A stretch of DNA of 64,000 nucleotides from NCBI GenBank assembly GCA_937868725.1, contig CALMMQ010000104.1, forward strand, positions 24,318-88,317, given 5' to 3'. Both the position numbers and the translations under genes were made by a program. This DNA comes from an uncultured Pleomorphomonas sp. GTDB lineage: Bacteria; Pseudomonadota; Alphaproteobacteria; Rhizobiales; Pleomorphomonadaceae. Positions 43,151 through 52,840 of the stretch are shown in pieces. Position 1 is the first letter of the stretch, and every line of letters starts with the position of its first letter. Under the pieces are notes generated by a model. That model searched no databases. It saw only the letters and a program-made list of their open reading frames with translations, and had not been told where the DNA came from.

Positions 43151-44557
43151 TCACTCCTTCTTGTCGAACGGATTGTCGCCCGTCGAACGCATCTGCAGGC
43201 GGATCGGAATACCCGGCATGTCGAAGGTTTCGCGCAGTCCGTTGGCCATATAGCGGATGTAGCTCTCCGGCATGGCCTCGGGGCGCGAACTGAAGATCAC
43301 GAACATCGGCGGCCGCGTCTTGGCCTGCGTCATGTAGCGGATCTTGAGTCGACGGCCGGCAACCGCCGGAGGCGGATGATGCTCGAGCAGACCGGTCAGC
43401 CAGCGGTTGAGCCGGCCGGTGGAGATGCGGGTGTTCCAGACGCCATAGGCACTGACGGCCGCTTCCATCAGTCGGTCGATGCCCTGACCGTTGAGGCCGG
43501 ACAGCGGCACCAGCGGCACGCCGCGCACCTGCGGCAGCAGCCGCTCGCATTCCTCGCGCAGCTCCTTGAACTTGGCGGTGCGGTCCTCGACCAGGTCCCA
43601 CTTGTTGAGACCGATGACCAGCGCCCGGCCCTCGCGGACGATCAGGTCGACGATGTGCAGGTCCTGCTTCTCGAACGGGATGGTGGCATCGAGCAGCACC
43701 ACCACGATTTCGGCGAAGCGGATGGCGCGCAGCGCGTCGGCCACCGACAGCTTCTCGAGCTTTTCCTGCACGCGCGCCTTCTTGCGCAGGCCAGCGGTGT
43801 CGAACAGCTTGACCTCCCGGCCCTTCCACTGCCACTCGACCGAGATGCTGTCGCGGGTGATGCCGGCTTCCGGTCCGGTCAGCAGCCGATCTTCGCCGAT
43901 CATGCGGTTGATCAGCGTCGACTTGCCAGCGTTGGGGCGACCGACCACGGCAACGCGCAGCGGCCGCTGGACGTCCGGCTGCACCAGATTGCCGTCCTCA
44001 TCGACATCAACGTTGACGATGGCTTCCTCGACCTCGGGTTCGGCAAAGCCCAGCTTGTCCTCGACCGCCGCGCGCACGGCGTCATAGAGATCGGCCATGC
44101 CTTCGCCGTGCTCGGCCGACAGCGGGATCGGCTGCCCCAGCCCAAGCTCGAAGGCCTCGAGGATGCCCGGTTCGCCCGCCCGGCCTTCGGCCTTGTTGGC
44201 CACCAGGATTACCTCGCGTCCCATGCGACGGATCACCTCGGAGAAGTGCTTGTCGATGGGCGTCAGGCCGACGCGGGCGTCGATGACGAACAGGATGGCG
44301 TCGGCATCGCGGATGGCCATTTCGGTCTGGGCGCGCATGCGCCCTTCGAGGCTATCGGGATTGGCCTCCTCGAGACCGGCGGTGTCGATGACCTGAAAGC
44401 GGAGATCGCCGAGGCGGGCGTCACCGACGCGACGATCGCGCGTCACGCCCGGCGTGTCGTCGACGAGCGCCAGCTTCTTGCCGACGAGGCGATTGAACAG
44501 TGTCGACTTGCCGACGTTCGGCCGTCCGACAATGGCGACGGTCGGTTGGGCTGCCAT
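43151..44557 (-). CDS. der: Ribosome assembly GTPase Der (EngA)
   Basis: 468 aa. Two tandem GTPase domains are unique to Der: first G1 [14 protein letters not shown] (residues 10-23) with DTPGVTRDR and NKAEG, second G1 [14 protein letters not shown] with DTAGLRKKA and NKWDLV; a KH-like C-terminal domain closes the protein ([20 protein letters not shown]). It acts in 50S subunit maturation in the cytoplasm. Start ATG 44557. It follows bamB by 106 bases in the yfgM–bamB–der order also found in E. coli. Confidence 0.96.
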   Translation of the reverse strand: MAAQPTVAIVGRPNVGKSTLFNRLVGKKLALVDDTPGVTRDRRVGDARLGDLRFQVIDTAGLEEANPDSLEGRMRAQTEMAIRDADAILFVIDARVGLTPIDKHFSEVIRRMGREVILVANKAEGRAGEPGILEAFELGLGQPIPLSAEHGEGMADLYDAVRAAVEDKLGFAEPEVEEAIVNVDVDEDGNLVQPDVQRPLRVAVVGRPNAGKSTLINRMIGEDRLLTGPEAGITRDSISVEWQWKGREVKLFDTAGLRKKARVQEKLEKLSVADALRAIRFAEIVVVLLDATIPFEKQDLHIVDLIVREGRALVIGLNKWDLVEDRTAKFKELREECERLLPQVRGVPLVPLSGLNGQGIDRLMEAAVSAYGVWNTRISTGRLNRWLTGLLEHHPPPAVAGRRLKIRYMTQAKTRPPMFVIFSSRPEAMPESYIRYMANGLRETFDMPGIPIRLQMRSTGDNPFDKKE

Positions 44558-44663
44558 GGATGGGCACTTCCTTCAACGAACGATGCGGCGACGGGCCGAA
44601 CGCCCGCCGCCGCACTGAATTTTCAACTGGAGCCGCACGGCATGACCGGCGCGGCCCACGAAC

Positions 44664-46034
44664 TCACTTGACGGCGATCAGCATGCCGTCGCCACTCAGG
44701 ACCATCAGCTTGCCGGCGGCGTAGATCGGCGCGATGGCGCCATTGAAGCCGATGGTGGTCACGGCGCCGATGGCGCCGCTGACCGCGTCGACCGCCGCGA
44801 TGCGACCGTCGTTCGAGGTCGACCACAACGTGCCGCCCACCATCACCGGGCCGGCCCAGGTGGCGCGCGCCTTGGTCGAACCGGCGAGCGGCGGCATGGC
44901 CGTCGTCCACAGCACCTTGCCCTTATTGCGATCGACGGCGATCATCCGGCCCTGCAGATCCAGCAGGAAGATGCTGTCGCCGGAGACCACCGGCGTGTCG
45001 GCGCTGCCGATCTTGAGCTGCCAGGTCGTCTCGCCCGTCTTGGCGGAAATGGCCATCAGCGAACCACCGATGCCGGTGGCGTAAACGGCGTCGCCATGCA
45101 TCACCGGGCTGGCGGACGCATCGCGCAGGCCGGCGGCCGCCGAGATCGACGTGCCGCCAACAATGGTCGCCTGCCACTTCTGGGCACCACTTGCCACGTC
45201 GAAGGCGAGAATCTCGCCTGTGGCACCGGGAACGACGACGAGCCCCCCGGCAACGGCGACGCTCGACGAACCGAGCAGCGAGGCCGTGGAGCTCTCCGTG
45301 GTGGCCTTCCACGCCGAGGCGCCGGTGGCGATGTCGAAGGCCATGACCGTGCCGGCCTGGGTGACGACCACGACCTTGCCGTTGCCGACCGCCGGCGCCG
45401 ACCGGGCCGGCGCATCGAGACGGGCCCGCCAGGCGATGGAGCTCGAAGCCGTATCGATGGCCAGGAGATCGCCGAGACCGGTGGCAACCATCACTTTGCC
45501 GCCGCTGACGGCGAGACCGCCGCCGACGATGCGCTGCTTCTCGCTGGCCGTATAGGCGTTGACGTGCCAGGTGGCGCCGCCATTGGCGATCTTGTAGCCG
45601 GAAACGACGCCGGCCGTATCGAGCAGGTAGACGACACCGTCGGCCGCCACCAGACGCGAGGAGATGCGCTGGCCCTTGCTCGACGACAGGCCCATCATCT
45701 CGCGACCGTAATCGGAGGCGCCGGCCTTCAATGACCAGTAGTGCTGACCGGCGAGGCTGCCGGCCATGTTGCCGGCATCATTGGACGAGGGACCACCGGC
45801 CTGCGGCCAATCGTTCGACGGCACGACGCCACCGATGCGCGCCGGCGCGTTGACGACGCCGCCGGTCGGATCGGCCGCTTGCAACACCGACTGGGCGTTG
45901 GCCGGAATCAGCGGTGCTTTGTCCTTGAAGGGGTTCATCGAGGAGATGGCGTCCATCGGTCCGTCGCTGCTGCAGGCGGCCAGAAACGGCAGCAGAGCGG
46001 CTGCGAGCAGAACCCCACGCGACTTCACCATCAT
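44664..46034 (-). CDS. bamB: Outer-membrane assembly lipoprotein BamB (PQQ-like beta-propeller)
   Basis: 456 aa. A lipoprotein signal peptide ends in FLAAC with Cys21; the mature protein is an eight-bladed beta-propeller with repeated blades ending in WR/WK-type motifs, such as IDTASSSIAWRARLDAP, FDIATGASAWKATTESS and ISAKTGETTWQLKI. BamB scaffolds the BamA machine at the inner face of the outer membrane. The ATG overlaps the yfgM stop (ATGA), so the two are coupled. Neighbouring der is also conserved with bamB in other bacteria. Confidence 0.9.
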   Translation of the reverse strand: MMVKSRGVLLAAALLPFLAACSSDGPMDAISSMNPFKDKAPLIPANAQSVLQAADPTGGVVNAPARIGGVVPSNDWPQAGGPSSNDAGNMAGSLAGQHYWSLKAGASDYGREMMGLSSSKGQRISSRLVAADGVVYLLDTAGVVSGYKIANGGATWHVNAYTASEKQRIVGGGLAVSGGKVMVATGLGDLLAIDTASSSIAWRARLDAPARSAPAVGNGKVVVVTQAGTVMAFDIATGASAWKATTESSTASLLGSSSVAVAGGLVVVPGATGEILAFDVASGAQKWQATIVGGTSISAAAGLRDASASPVMHGDAVYATGIGGSLMAISAKTGETTWQLKIGSADTPVVSGDSIFLLDLQGRMIAVDRNKGKVLWTTAMPPLAGSTKARATWAGPVMVGGTLWSTSNDGRIAAVDAVSGAIGAVTTIGFNGAIAPIYAAGKLMVLSGDGMLIAVK

Positions 46035-46708
46035 GACCCGGCTCCGTTATCCACCGCTCCGGTCTCGGAGGCCGCCAGCGACTGGAGCATCTGCGCCCGC
46101 GCCCGCACGTCCGCCGGCGTTGCCGGATCGTCGACCAGCTTCTTCGCGACCCCCGCAACCTCGCCCCAGTTCTCGGCCTTGGCGGCGGCGAGGGCAATGG
46201 CTTCGCGGGCGGCGAAACGCCACGGTGAAATGTCATTGGAATATGGCGAAACGCGGGTCTTGATTGCCTCGAGGCTCTCGCTGTCGAGGGCAATCATGGC
46301 CGCCCGCAAGGCGGCTAGATCGCGGAAGTCCTGCGCCGCGCCGCTGTCCTTGGACAGAGCCTCGAACGCCGCCAGGGCGTTGTCGGACTCACCGGCCGCC
46401 GCGTGCTCGGAGGCGGCGCGGAAGCGGGCCAGCAGGGCGTACTGCGACGGCGCACTCGCCTGATAGGCGGCAAGCGAAGTGGCGAGATCGATGTGGTCGT
46501 TGGCCTTGGCCGAAGCGAGCACGGCGGTATAGGCGTCGCCGGCGCTGTTGGCGCGGCTGGTCGACCATGCCTCATAGCCTTCGTAGATCCCCGTCCCGAC
46601 AACGATCAGGGCCGCCGCGCCATAGACGAGGCCGCTGTAACGCTGCCACATTCGCTTCAGTTGGTCGCGCCTGAGGTCTTCGCCAACTTCATCGAAGATA
46701 TCGGTCAT
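46031..46708 (-). CDS. YfgM/tetratricopeptide-like membrane-anchored protein
   Basis: 225 aa. An N-terminal cytoplasmic stretch (IFDEVGEDLRRDQLKRMW) precedes a single membrane helix (about 27-43, GLVYGAAALIVVGTGIY); the rest is helical with TPR-like repeats such as ARFRAASEHAAAGESDNALAAFEAL. This matches the YfgM/TPR_21 family, a SecYEG-associated periplasmic chaperone factor in E. coli. It is translationally coupled to bamB, consistent with envelope assembly. Function here is inferred by family and context. Confidence 0.85.
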   Translation of the reverse strand: MTDIFDEVGEDLRRDQLKRMWQRYSGLVYGAAALIVVGTGIYEGYEAWSTSRANSAGDAYTAVLASAKANDHIDLATSLAAYQASAPSQYALLARFRAASEHAAAGESDNALAAFEALSKDSGAAQDFRDLAALRAAMIALDSESLEAIKTRVSPYSNDISPWRFAAREAIALAAAKAENWGEVAGVAKKLVDDPATPADVRARAQMLQSLAASETGAVDNGAGS

Positions 46709-46819
46709 CTCTCATCCACTCGTCATTGCCAACCGATCGCGCGACGCAGCGCGAGATCCTTGCTTCGTCGCCGTTTACAGCCTTTTTCGCTGCCGCGCCA
46801 TCGCAATTCGCGCCCCCGT

Positions 46820-47395
46820 TCACCCAAGGAGCGGAATATCGATCAGGCGGCCGTGCAGATCGAACAGGAAGGCGGCGTAGATGGCCAGACCGATGATCAG
46901 GGCCAGCACGTCGTTGCGACCGCGCACCGGTGCGGCCGGGCGCGGCTCGGTCATCGGCCGGGCAAGCAGCGTCAGCCGCGCCGCCAGCGCCCAGACGAAG
47001 AACGAACCGAACAACAGCATGTCGCCGAGCGTACCGTTGGCGAGCAGATGCGCCACGGCCCAGACCTTGACGGCCATCAGCATCGGATGCTTGAGCGCGG
47101 CGCTGATGCGCCCCGGCAGGAAGGCCGACAACAGGATGGGAAAGGCGACGGCCATCACCGTCATCGACAGGTGCGCCGTCCAGAACGGCGGCTCCCATAC
47201 CGACACCGGTTCGAGGCGGGCCGCGCCAATGCCGAAGCCGACGAGGACGAGACCGGCGAGCGAGACGAGGGAATAGAGGCCGCGCCAGCCGTTGTAGCCG
47301 ATGCGGCCAACAGCCGCCGCCCTCACCCCCGGCGCCAGGATGTAGATCGAATGGGTGCCGATGAACAGCACCAACCCCAGAACCAGCAATGCCAT
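46820..47395 (-). CDS. NnrU-family integral membrane protein
   Basis: 191 aa with about six hydrophobic helices. The N-terminal LVLGLVLFIGTHSIYILAPG and RIGYNGWRGLYSLVSLAGLVLVGFGIGAARL are typical of NnrU, a protein first seen next to denitrification genes and related to methyltransferase-like isoprenylcysteine membrane proteins. Its biochemical role is not established. GGGAG before ATG 47395. It is isolated, 111 bases from yfgM on the same strand, with no denitrification genes in the window. Confidence 0.85.
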   Translation of the reverse strand: MALLVLGLVLFIGTHSIYILAPGVRAAAVGRIGYNGWRGLYSLVSLAGLVLVGFGIGAARLEPVSVWEPPFWTAHLSMTVMAVAFPILLSAFLPGRISAALKHPMLMAVKVWAVAHLLANGTLGDMLLFGSFFVWALAARLTLLARPMTEPRPAAPVRGRNDVLALIIGLAIYAAFLFDLHGRLIDIPLLG

Positions 47396-47581
47396 GCCCG
47401 AACTCCCACCGACGAGGGAAACGCCAGGACGACACTATCGTCGGTTTGCCGGAGCGGCGCAATCGGCGAGCCCGGTTTTCCGCCGCCGGCGACAGCCGAT
47501 GAAATTTGCGGTCGCAACCGTTGCGTCGAATTTGAATTAACTTCTTGCGCGCATCATCCCCCTGTTTTCCGGGGGTTTGTC

Positions 47582-48178
47582 ATGTACCGTTTCCTCGCCC
47601 TCCTCAGTACCGCCATGTTCGCCACCGCGCTGCCGGCCCTTGCCGCCACCCCCGAGGATGCGGCCATCACCGATGGCCTGCAGATGCGGCCGACCATCAG
47701 CGATCACGCCACCTCCAGCGATCCCAGCGATGACCAGAACGACGAGCTGGCCATGACGCTGGCGCCGCTGTCGTCGGCCGCCGCCCTGGTTTCTCCCCTT
47801 ACCCGCCACGCCGTCGGGCCGAAGCTGCAGGTGCGCGTCGACCTGTCCGACCAGCGCATGACGGTGCTGGTCGCCGGCAAGCTGCGCTACACTTGGCCGG
47901 TGTCGACCGCCCGCCCCGGCTACAAGACACCAACCGGCTTCTGGTCGCCCTACCGCATGCACGTCATGTGGCACTCGCGCAAATACGACAACGCGCCGAT
48001 GCCGCACGCCATCTTCTTCCACGAGGGCTTCGCCATCCACGCCACGCCCTACGTCAAGCGCCTCGGCACGCCCGCCTCTCACGGCTGCGTTCGTCTGCGC
48101 GGCGACAACGCCGCCCTGCTCTACGACCTCGTCAAGCAATACGGCTGGCAGACAACGCGCATCTCCATCGTCCAGTGA
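47582..48178 (+). CDS. L,D-transpeptidase (YkuD domain)
   Basis: 198 aa. Residues 1-21 are a signal peptide (LPALA-A). The catalytic YkuD motif is intact: IFFHEGFAIHATPYVKRLGTPASHGCVRL with nucleophile Cys169 and His167. The stretch VRVDLSDQRMTVLVAGKLRYTWPVSTA precedes it. Such enzymes form 3-3 peptidoglycan cross-links or attach proteins to the wall in the periplasm. ATG 47582 follows GGGGG. It is monocistronic on the plus strand between two minus-strand genes. Confidence 0.92.
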   Translation: MYRFLALLSTAMFATALPALAATPEDAAITDGLQMRPTISDHATSSDPSDDQNDELAMTLAPLSSAAALVSPLTRHAVGPKLQVRVDLSDQRMTVLVAGKLRYTWPVSTARPGYKTPTGFWSPYRMHVMWHSRKYDNAPMPHAIFFHEGFAIHATPYVKRLGTPASHGCVRLRGDNAALLYDLVKQYGWQTTRISIVQ

Positions 48179-48215
48179 CGCGCGACCGATAAAGCCCCTC
48201 CCCGCACAAACACAA

Positions 48216-48241
48216 CGCGCCGGCCCTTGCGGACCGGCGCG
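48216..48241. terminator. Hairpin terminator between convergent genes
   Basis: CGCGCCGGCCC (48216-48226) and GGACCGGCGCG (48231-48241) around TTGC, an eleven-base stem with one mismatch. U-tracts are weak on both sides (CTGTCGTTTC and TTGTGTTTG), so its strength is uncertain. Confidence 0.6.
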
Positions 48242-48270
48242 CTGTCGTTTCAATCCCTTGGGCATCAGCC

Positions 48271-51200
48271 TCAGATCGAAGCATCCTCGATCGGCGCTTC
48301 CTTCTTGCCGAACAGCTTCTCGCTGATGCGCATGACCACATAGAACAAGAGCGGCACGAAATAGAGGCCGACGGTGGTCGAGGCGATCATGCCGCCCATG
48401 ACGCCGGTGCCGACCGAGCGTTGGGCCGCCGATCCGGCACCGGTGGCGATGGCCAGCGGCAGCACGCCGAGAATGAAGGCCAGAGAGGTCATAATGATCG
48501 GCCGGAGACGAATGCGGGCCGCGTGCAGCGCCGCCTGGATCAGCCCCTCGCCCTGCCGCTGCAGATCACGAGCGAACTCGACGATCAGAATGGCATTCTT
48601 GGCGGCCAGACCGATGGTGGTGAGCAGACCGACCTTGAGATAGACGTCGTTGGACTGGCCGAACAGCTTGGCCGCCAGCAGTGTGCCCAGCACCGAGATC
48701 GGCACCGACAGCATCACCGCGAACGGGATGGTCCAGCTTTCATAGAGCGCCGCCAGGCAGAGGAAAACCACCAGGAATGAGATGGCGTAGAGGAAGTTCG
48801 CCGACTGACCCGACAGGTGCTCCTGGTAGGACATGTTGGTCCAGCCCACGGAGTAGCCGTTGTCGAGATTGTCGACCATCTTCTCCATCTCGTTCATCGC
48901 TTCACCGGAACTGGCGCCGATGCCCGCCGAACCCTGAAGGTTGATCGCCGATACGCCATTGAAGCGCGACAGCTTGGGCGCCCCGTACGACCAGGTCGTG
49001 CTGGTGAACGAGGAGAACGGCACCATGTTGCCCGAGCCGTTGCGGGCGTACCAGCGATTGAAATCATCCGGCGTACGGCGGAACGGCGAATCGGCCTGCA
49101 TGTACACCGGCTTGATCTCGCCGCGGTCGATGAAGTCGTTGACGTAGAGACCGGCCCAGGAGGTGGTGATGATCGAGTTGATGTCAGACAGCGGGACGCC
49201 AAGCGCCGCCGCCTTTTCCTGATCGATGTTGACGTGCAGCTGCACCTGATTGGGCTGGGCGTTCTCGCGCACGGCCATCAGCTTCGGGTTCTGGTTTCCC
49301 TGCATGATCAGCTGATCACGCGCCGCCTCGAGAGCCGCGCGGCCGTTGCCGGCGCTGTCCTGCAGGTACATGTCGAAACCGCCAGAGGTGCCGAGGCCAG
49401 GCATGGCCGGCGGCAACAGCGTGAAGATCATGGCGTCGCGAATTTGGCTAAAGGCCATCATCGCCCGGCCAACGACCGCCTGGGCCGACAGGTTAGGCGA
49501 CGTGCGGCCCTTGAAGTCCTTGAGGCGGATGAAGGCAAGGCCGGTGTTCTGGCCGGAGCCGGCAAAGCTGAAGCCGGCAACCGCCATGACACCATCAACG
49601 GCCTCCGACTCGTTCTTTTTGAAGTAGTCGGTCATGGTGTCGATGGTCTGCTTGGTCCGATCCATGGTGGCACCGGTCGGCAGCTGGATCATCGCCAGCA
49701 GCACGCCCTGATCCTCGACGGGAATGAACGAGGTCGGCAGCTTGTCGAACATGAAGGCGGCGCCGCCCACCAAACCGAGGAACACGACCATCAGCCGCAG
49801 CGGCCGCCGCAGCATGCCGCCAACGATGCGCTGGAAGATGTTGCTCGACTGGTCGAAGGCGGTGTTGAACAAGCGGAACAGGCCGCGATGCTTGCCGTGC
49901 GTCGGCTTCAGCATGGTGGCGCACAGCGCCGGCGTCAGCACCAGAGCGGTGATCACCGACAGCAGCATGGCCGAGACGATGGTGACCGAGAACTGACGGT
50001 AGATGATGCCGGTCGAGCCGCTCATGAAGGCCATCGGCACGAACACCGCCGACAGCACCAGCGCGATACCGACCAGGGCGCTGGTAATCTCCCGCATCGA
50101 CTTCTTGGTCGCCTCCTTGGGCGACAGCTTCTCCTCGGTCATGATGCGTTCGACGTTCTCGACCACGACGATAGCGTCATCGACCAAGAGGCCGATGGCC
50201 AGCACCATGGCGAACATGGTCAGCGTGTTGATCGAGAAACCGGCGACGGCCAGCACGCCGAAGGTACCGAGCAGCACCACCGGCACGGCGATGACCGGAA
50301 TGAGCGTCGCCCGGAAGTTCTGCAGAAACAGATACATGACCAGGAAAACGAGCGCGATGGCCTCGATCAGTGTCTCGACCACCTTCTCGATGGACAACTG
50401 AACGAACGGCGTCGTGTCGTAAGCGTAGACGTATTCGACGTTCTGCGGCAGCGATGGCCGCAGATGTTCGAGCGTCGCCCGCACGTTCTTCGAGGTGTCG
50501 AGGGCGTTGGCGCCGCTGGCCATGTTGACGCCGAAGCCGGAAGCCGGCTTGCCGTCGTAATAGGCATCGGAGGCATAGCTCTTGGAACCAATCTCCACCC
50601 GCGCCACGTCGCCAAGGCGGACAATGGAACCGTCGCTCTGCGTCTTGAGGATGATGTTGCGGAACTGGTCCGGCGTCTGCAGCTGGCTCTGGGCCGTGAT
50701 GGTGGCGTTGAACTGCACGCCATCCGACGACGGCCGGCTGCCGAGCTGACCGGCCGACACCTGCGTATTCTGAGCCCTGACGGCCCCGGCAACGTCGCTG
50801 GGGGTCAACGAGTACTTGTTGAGCTTGTCCGGATCGAGCCAGATGCGCATCGAGTAGCCGCCACCGAACGTCATCAGATCGCCGACGCCGTCGACGCGCC
50901 GCAGTTGGTCGGCCAGACGGGTAGACACCAGATCGGAAAGGTCGGTACCGTTGAGCGACCCATCGGTCGACACCAGCGCCACGGCCATCAGGAAGGCGCT
51001 CGGTGCCTTGGTGACGGTGATGCCCTGATCGATGACGGCGTCAGGCAACTGCGACTGCACCAGCTGCAGTTTGTTCTGCACCTGCATCTGGGCAATATCG
51101 GCGTCGGCCTTGTTGGAGAAGGTCAGCGAGATCGACGACGAACCGTCCGACGTGCTCGACGACTCCATGTAGATGAGGTTGTCGAGGCCGTTCATGTTCT

Positions 51201-51399
51201 GCTCGATGACCTTAGTCACCGCGTTTTCGACCGTATCGGCGCTGGCGCCGGGGTAAGTGGCGGAAATGCGCACCACCGGCGGGGCGATCTCGGGGTATTG
51301 CGAGATCGACAGGGTCGAGATGCCGAGCATGCCGGCCAGCATGATCGTGATAGCAACCACCCAGGCGAACACGGGCCGATTGATGAAGAACTGAGCCAT
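48271..51399 (-). CDS. RND multidrug efflux pump, inner-membrane transporter (AcrB/MexB-like)
   Basis: 1042 aa, length and twelve-helix topology of HAE-1 RND pumps. The protein starts MAQFFINRPVFAWVVAIT; the proton-relay aspartates are in AIGLLVDDAIVVVENVERIM. Duplicated large periplasmic loops lie between helices 1-2 and 7-8, the first containing SISQYPEIAPPVVRISATYPGAS. It exports drugs, dyes, bile salts or solvents using proton motive force as part of a tripartite system with the MFP and OMF genes upstream; substrate range unknown. Confidence 0.95.
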   Translation of the reverse strand: MAQFFINRPVFAWVVAITIMLAGMLGISTLSISQYPEIAPPVVRISATYPGASADTVENAVTKVIEQNMNGLDNLIYMESSSTSDGSSSISLTFSNKADADIAQMQVQNKLQLVQSQLPDAVIDQGITVTKAPSAFLMAVALVSTDGSLNGTDLSDLVSTRLADQLRRVDGVGDLMTFGGGYSMRIWLDPDKLNKYSLTPSDVAGAVRAQNTQVSAGQLGSRPSSDGVQFNATITAQSQLQTPDQFRNIILKTQSDGSIVRLGDVARVEIGSKSYASDAYYDGKPASGFGVNMASGANALDTSKNVRATLEHLRPSLPQNVEYVYAYDTTPFVQLSIEKVVETLIEAIALVFLVMYLFLQNFRATLIPVIAVPVVLLGTFGVLAVAGFSINTLTMFAMVLAIGLLVDDAIVVVENVERIMTEEKLSPKEATKKSMREITSALVGIALVLSAVFVPMAFMSGSTGIIYRQFSVTIVSAMLLSVITALVLTPALCATMLKPTHGKHRGLFRLFNTAFDQSSNIFQRIVGGMLRRPLRLMVVFLGLVGGAAFMFDKLPTSFIPVEDQGVLLAMIQLPTGATMDRTKQTIDTMTDYFKKNESEAVDGVMAVAGFSFAGSGQNTGLAFIRLKDFKGRTSPNLSAQAVVGRAMMAFSQIRDAMIFTLLPPAMPGLGTSGGFDMYLQDSAGNGRAALEAARDQLIMQGNQNPKLMAVRENAQPNQVQLHVNIDQEKAAALGVPLSDINSIITTSWAGLYVNDFIDRGEIKPVYMQADSPFRRTPDDFNRWYARNGSGNMVPFSSFTSTTWSYGAPKLSRFNGVSAINLQGSAGIGASSGEAMNEMEKMVDNLDNGYSVGWTNMSYQEHLSGQSANFLYAISFLVVFLCLAALYESWTIPFAVMLSVPISVLGTLLAAKLFGQSNDVYLKVGLLTTIGLAAKNAILIVEFARDLQRQGEGLIQAALHAARIRLRPIIMTSLAFILGVLPLAIATGAGSAAQRSVGTGVMGGMIASTTVGLYFVPLLFYVVMRISEKLFGKKEAPIEDASI

Positions 51400-51550
51400 G
51401 CCTAACCTCGACGAGATCGGTCCACCCCCGCGGGGCGAACGCCAACGAGGAAAATCAAGAGAAGCCGTCGCTGCCTGCTGTCAGAGAGACGGCACTGTCG
51501 CGCGCCGCCGCGCCGCCCCGAACCTCAGGGCGGCCGGCCGGGCGCTTTGG

Positions 51551-52840
51551 TTACGGAGCCTTGGCCGCGGCCGGCGCGGCACCGGCCGCCGGGGCCGGCT
51601 GCGGCTTGACGAGGCCGTTGTCGTCGAGCTCGACGGCCAGCGGCTGCACTGCGGCACCGGGGCGGATGCGCTGCAGGCCATCGACCACCAGCCGGTCACC
51701 GTCCTTGACGTTTTTGGTGACGACCCAGAAATTGCCCTCCGAGCGATCGGCGACCAACACGCGGTTTTCGACCTTGTCGTCGGCGCCGATGAAGTAGGCC
51801 GTGGCCTGACCGGTGACGTTGCGGCTGACGGCGCGCTGCGGCAGCAGGAACACGCCGTCCTCGACGCCGACCTCGACAGCGGCGCGGACATACATGCCCG
51901 GCAGCAACTGACGATCGGGATTGGCAAAGCTCGAGCGGACGGTAACCGTGTCGGTACTCTCGTCGACGTTGGCTTCGGACGAAATGATGCGGCCCTTGGC
52001 CGGATAGACCGAATTGTCTTCCAGCGTCAGCGTCACGTTGGGCGCGCTGTCGTCGGCCGACATGGCGCCTTCCACTTTCTTGCGCAGCTTCATCAGGCTG
52101 GTGCTCGAGGCCGTCAGGTCGACGTAGATGGGATCGATTTGGCGGATGGTCGCCATGGCCAGCGCCTGGCTGGCAGTGACGAGAGCGCCCTCGGTCACCG
52201 ACGACCGGCCGATCAGACCGGAAATCGGCGCCTTGACCGTGGTGTAACCGAGATTGATCTCGGCCGAACGCACGGCCGAACGAGCCGACTCGACGGAGGC
52301 CTGCGCCTGCAGCAGCGCCGACTTGGCTTCGTCGATGTCCTGCTTGGACACGCCGTTGACGCTCGACAGTTCCTTGTAGCGGTCGAACTTGGCCTGGGCG
52401 CTCGGCACGCTGGCCTCGGCCCGGGCGAGATCGGCCTTGGCGGCGTCCAGCACCGCCTGATAGCTGCGGGCGTCGATCTGGTAGAGGATGTCGCCGGCCG
52501 AAACCCGCGAGCCTTCATCGAACACGCGCTTCTCAATGATGCCGTTGACCTGCGGTCGGATTTCCGCCACGGCCGAGGCGGTGGTACGGCCGGCCACCAG
52601 TTCGGTGATCGGCACGGTCTGCGGCTTCAGCGTTATGAACCCGACCGACGGCGCATGGGCGCCGGCGCCGGGCATCATGCCGGCGGGCATGCCCTGGGGA
52701 GCGGCGGCCGGTGCCGCGCTCTTGGCCCCGAGGGCGTCGCCGACCTTGTGGAACAAGGCACCGACCTGTTCACAGCCGGCCATCAGCGGCAGCAGTGCGA
52801 CCACGAGCACGGCGGCGGCGCGAGGCGAGGACAACTTCAT
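51551..52840 (-). CDS. RND efflux membrane fusion protein (AcrA/MexA-like lipoprotein)
   Basis: 429 aa periplasmic adaptor. Signal peptide with lipobox LMAGC (Cys23). Barrel-sandwich segments VNGIIEKRVFDEGSRVSAGD and NLGYTTVKAPISGLIGRSSV flank an alpha-helical hairpin; the C-terminal membrane-proximal domain ends in RIRPGAAVQPLAVELD, then a proline/alanine-rich tail. A 28-codon frame extension is discarded: the ATG at 52840 overlaps the OMF stop by one base (TGATG). It links the RND pump 151 bases downstream to the outer-membrane channel. Confidence 0.94.
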   Translation of the reverse strand: MKLSSPRAAAVLVVALLPLMAGCEQVGALFHKVGDALGAKSAAPAAAPQGMPAGMMPGAGAHAPSVGFITLKPQTVPITELVAGRTTASAVAEIRPQVNGIIEKRVFDEGSRVSAGDILYQIDARSYQAVLDAAKADLARAEASVPSAQAKFDRYKELSSVNGVSKQDIDEAKSALLQAQASVESARSAVRSAEINLGYTTVKAPISGLIGRSSVTEGALVTASQALAMATIRQIDPIYVDLTASSTSLMKLRKKVEGAMSADDSAPNVTLTLEDNSVYPAKGRIISSEANVDESTDTVTVRSSFANPDRQLLPGMYVRAAVEVGVEDGVFLLPQRAVSRNVTGQATAYFIGADDKVENRVLVADRSEGNFWVVTKNVKDGDRLVVDGLQRIRPGAAVQPLAVELDDNGLVKPQPAPAAGAAPAAAKAP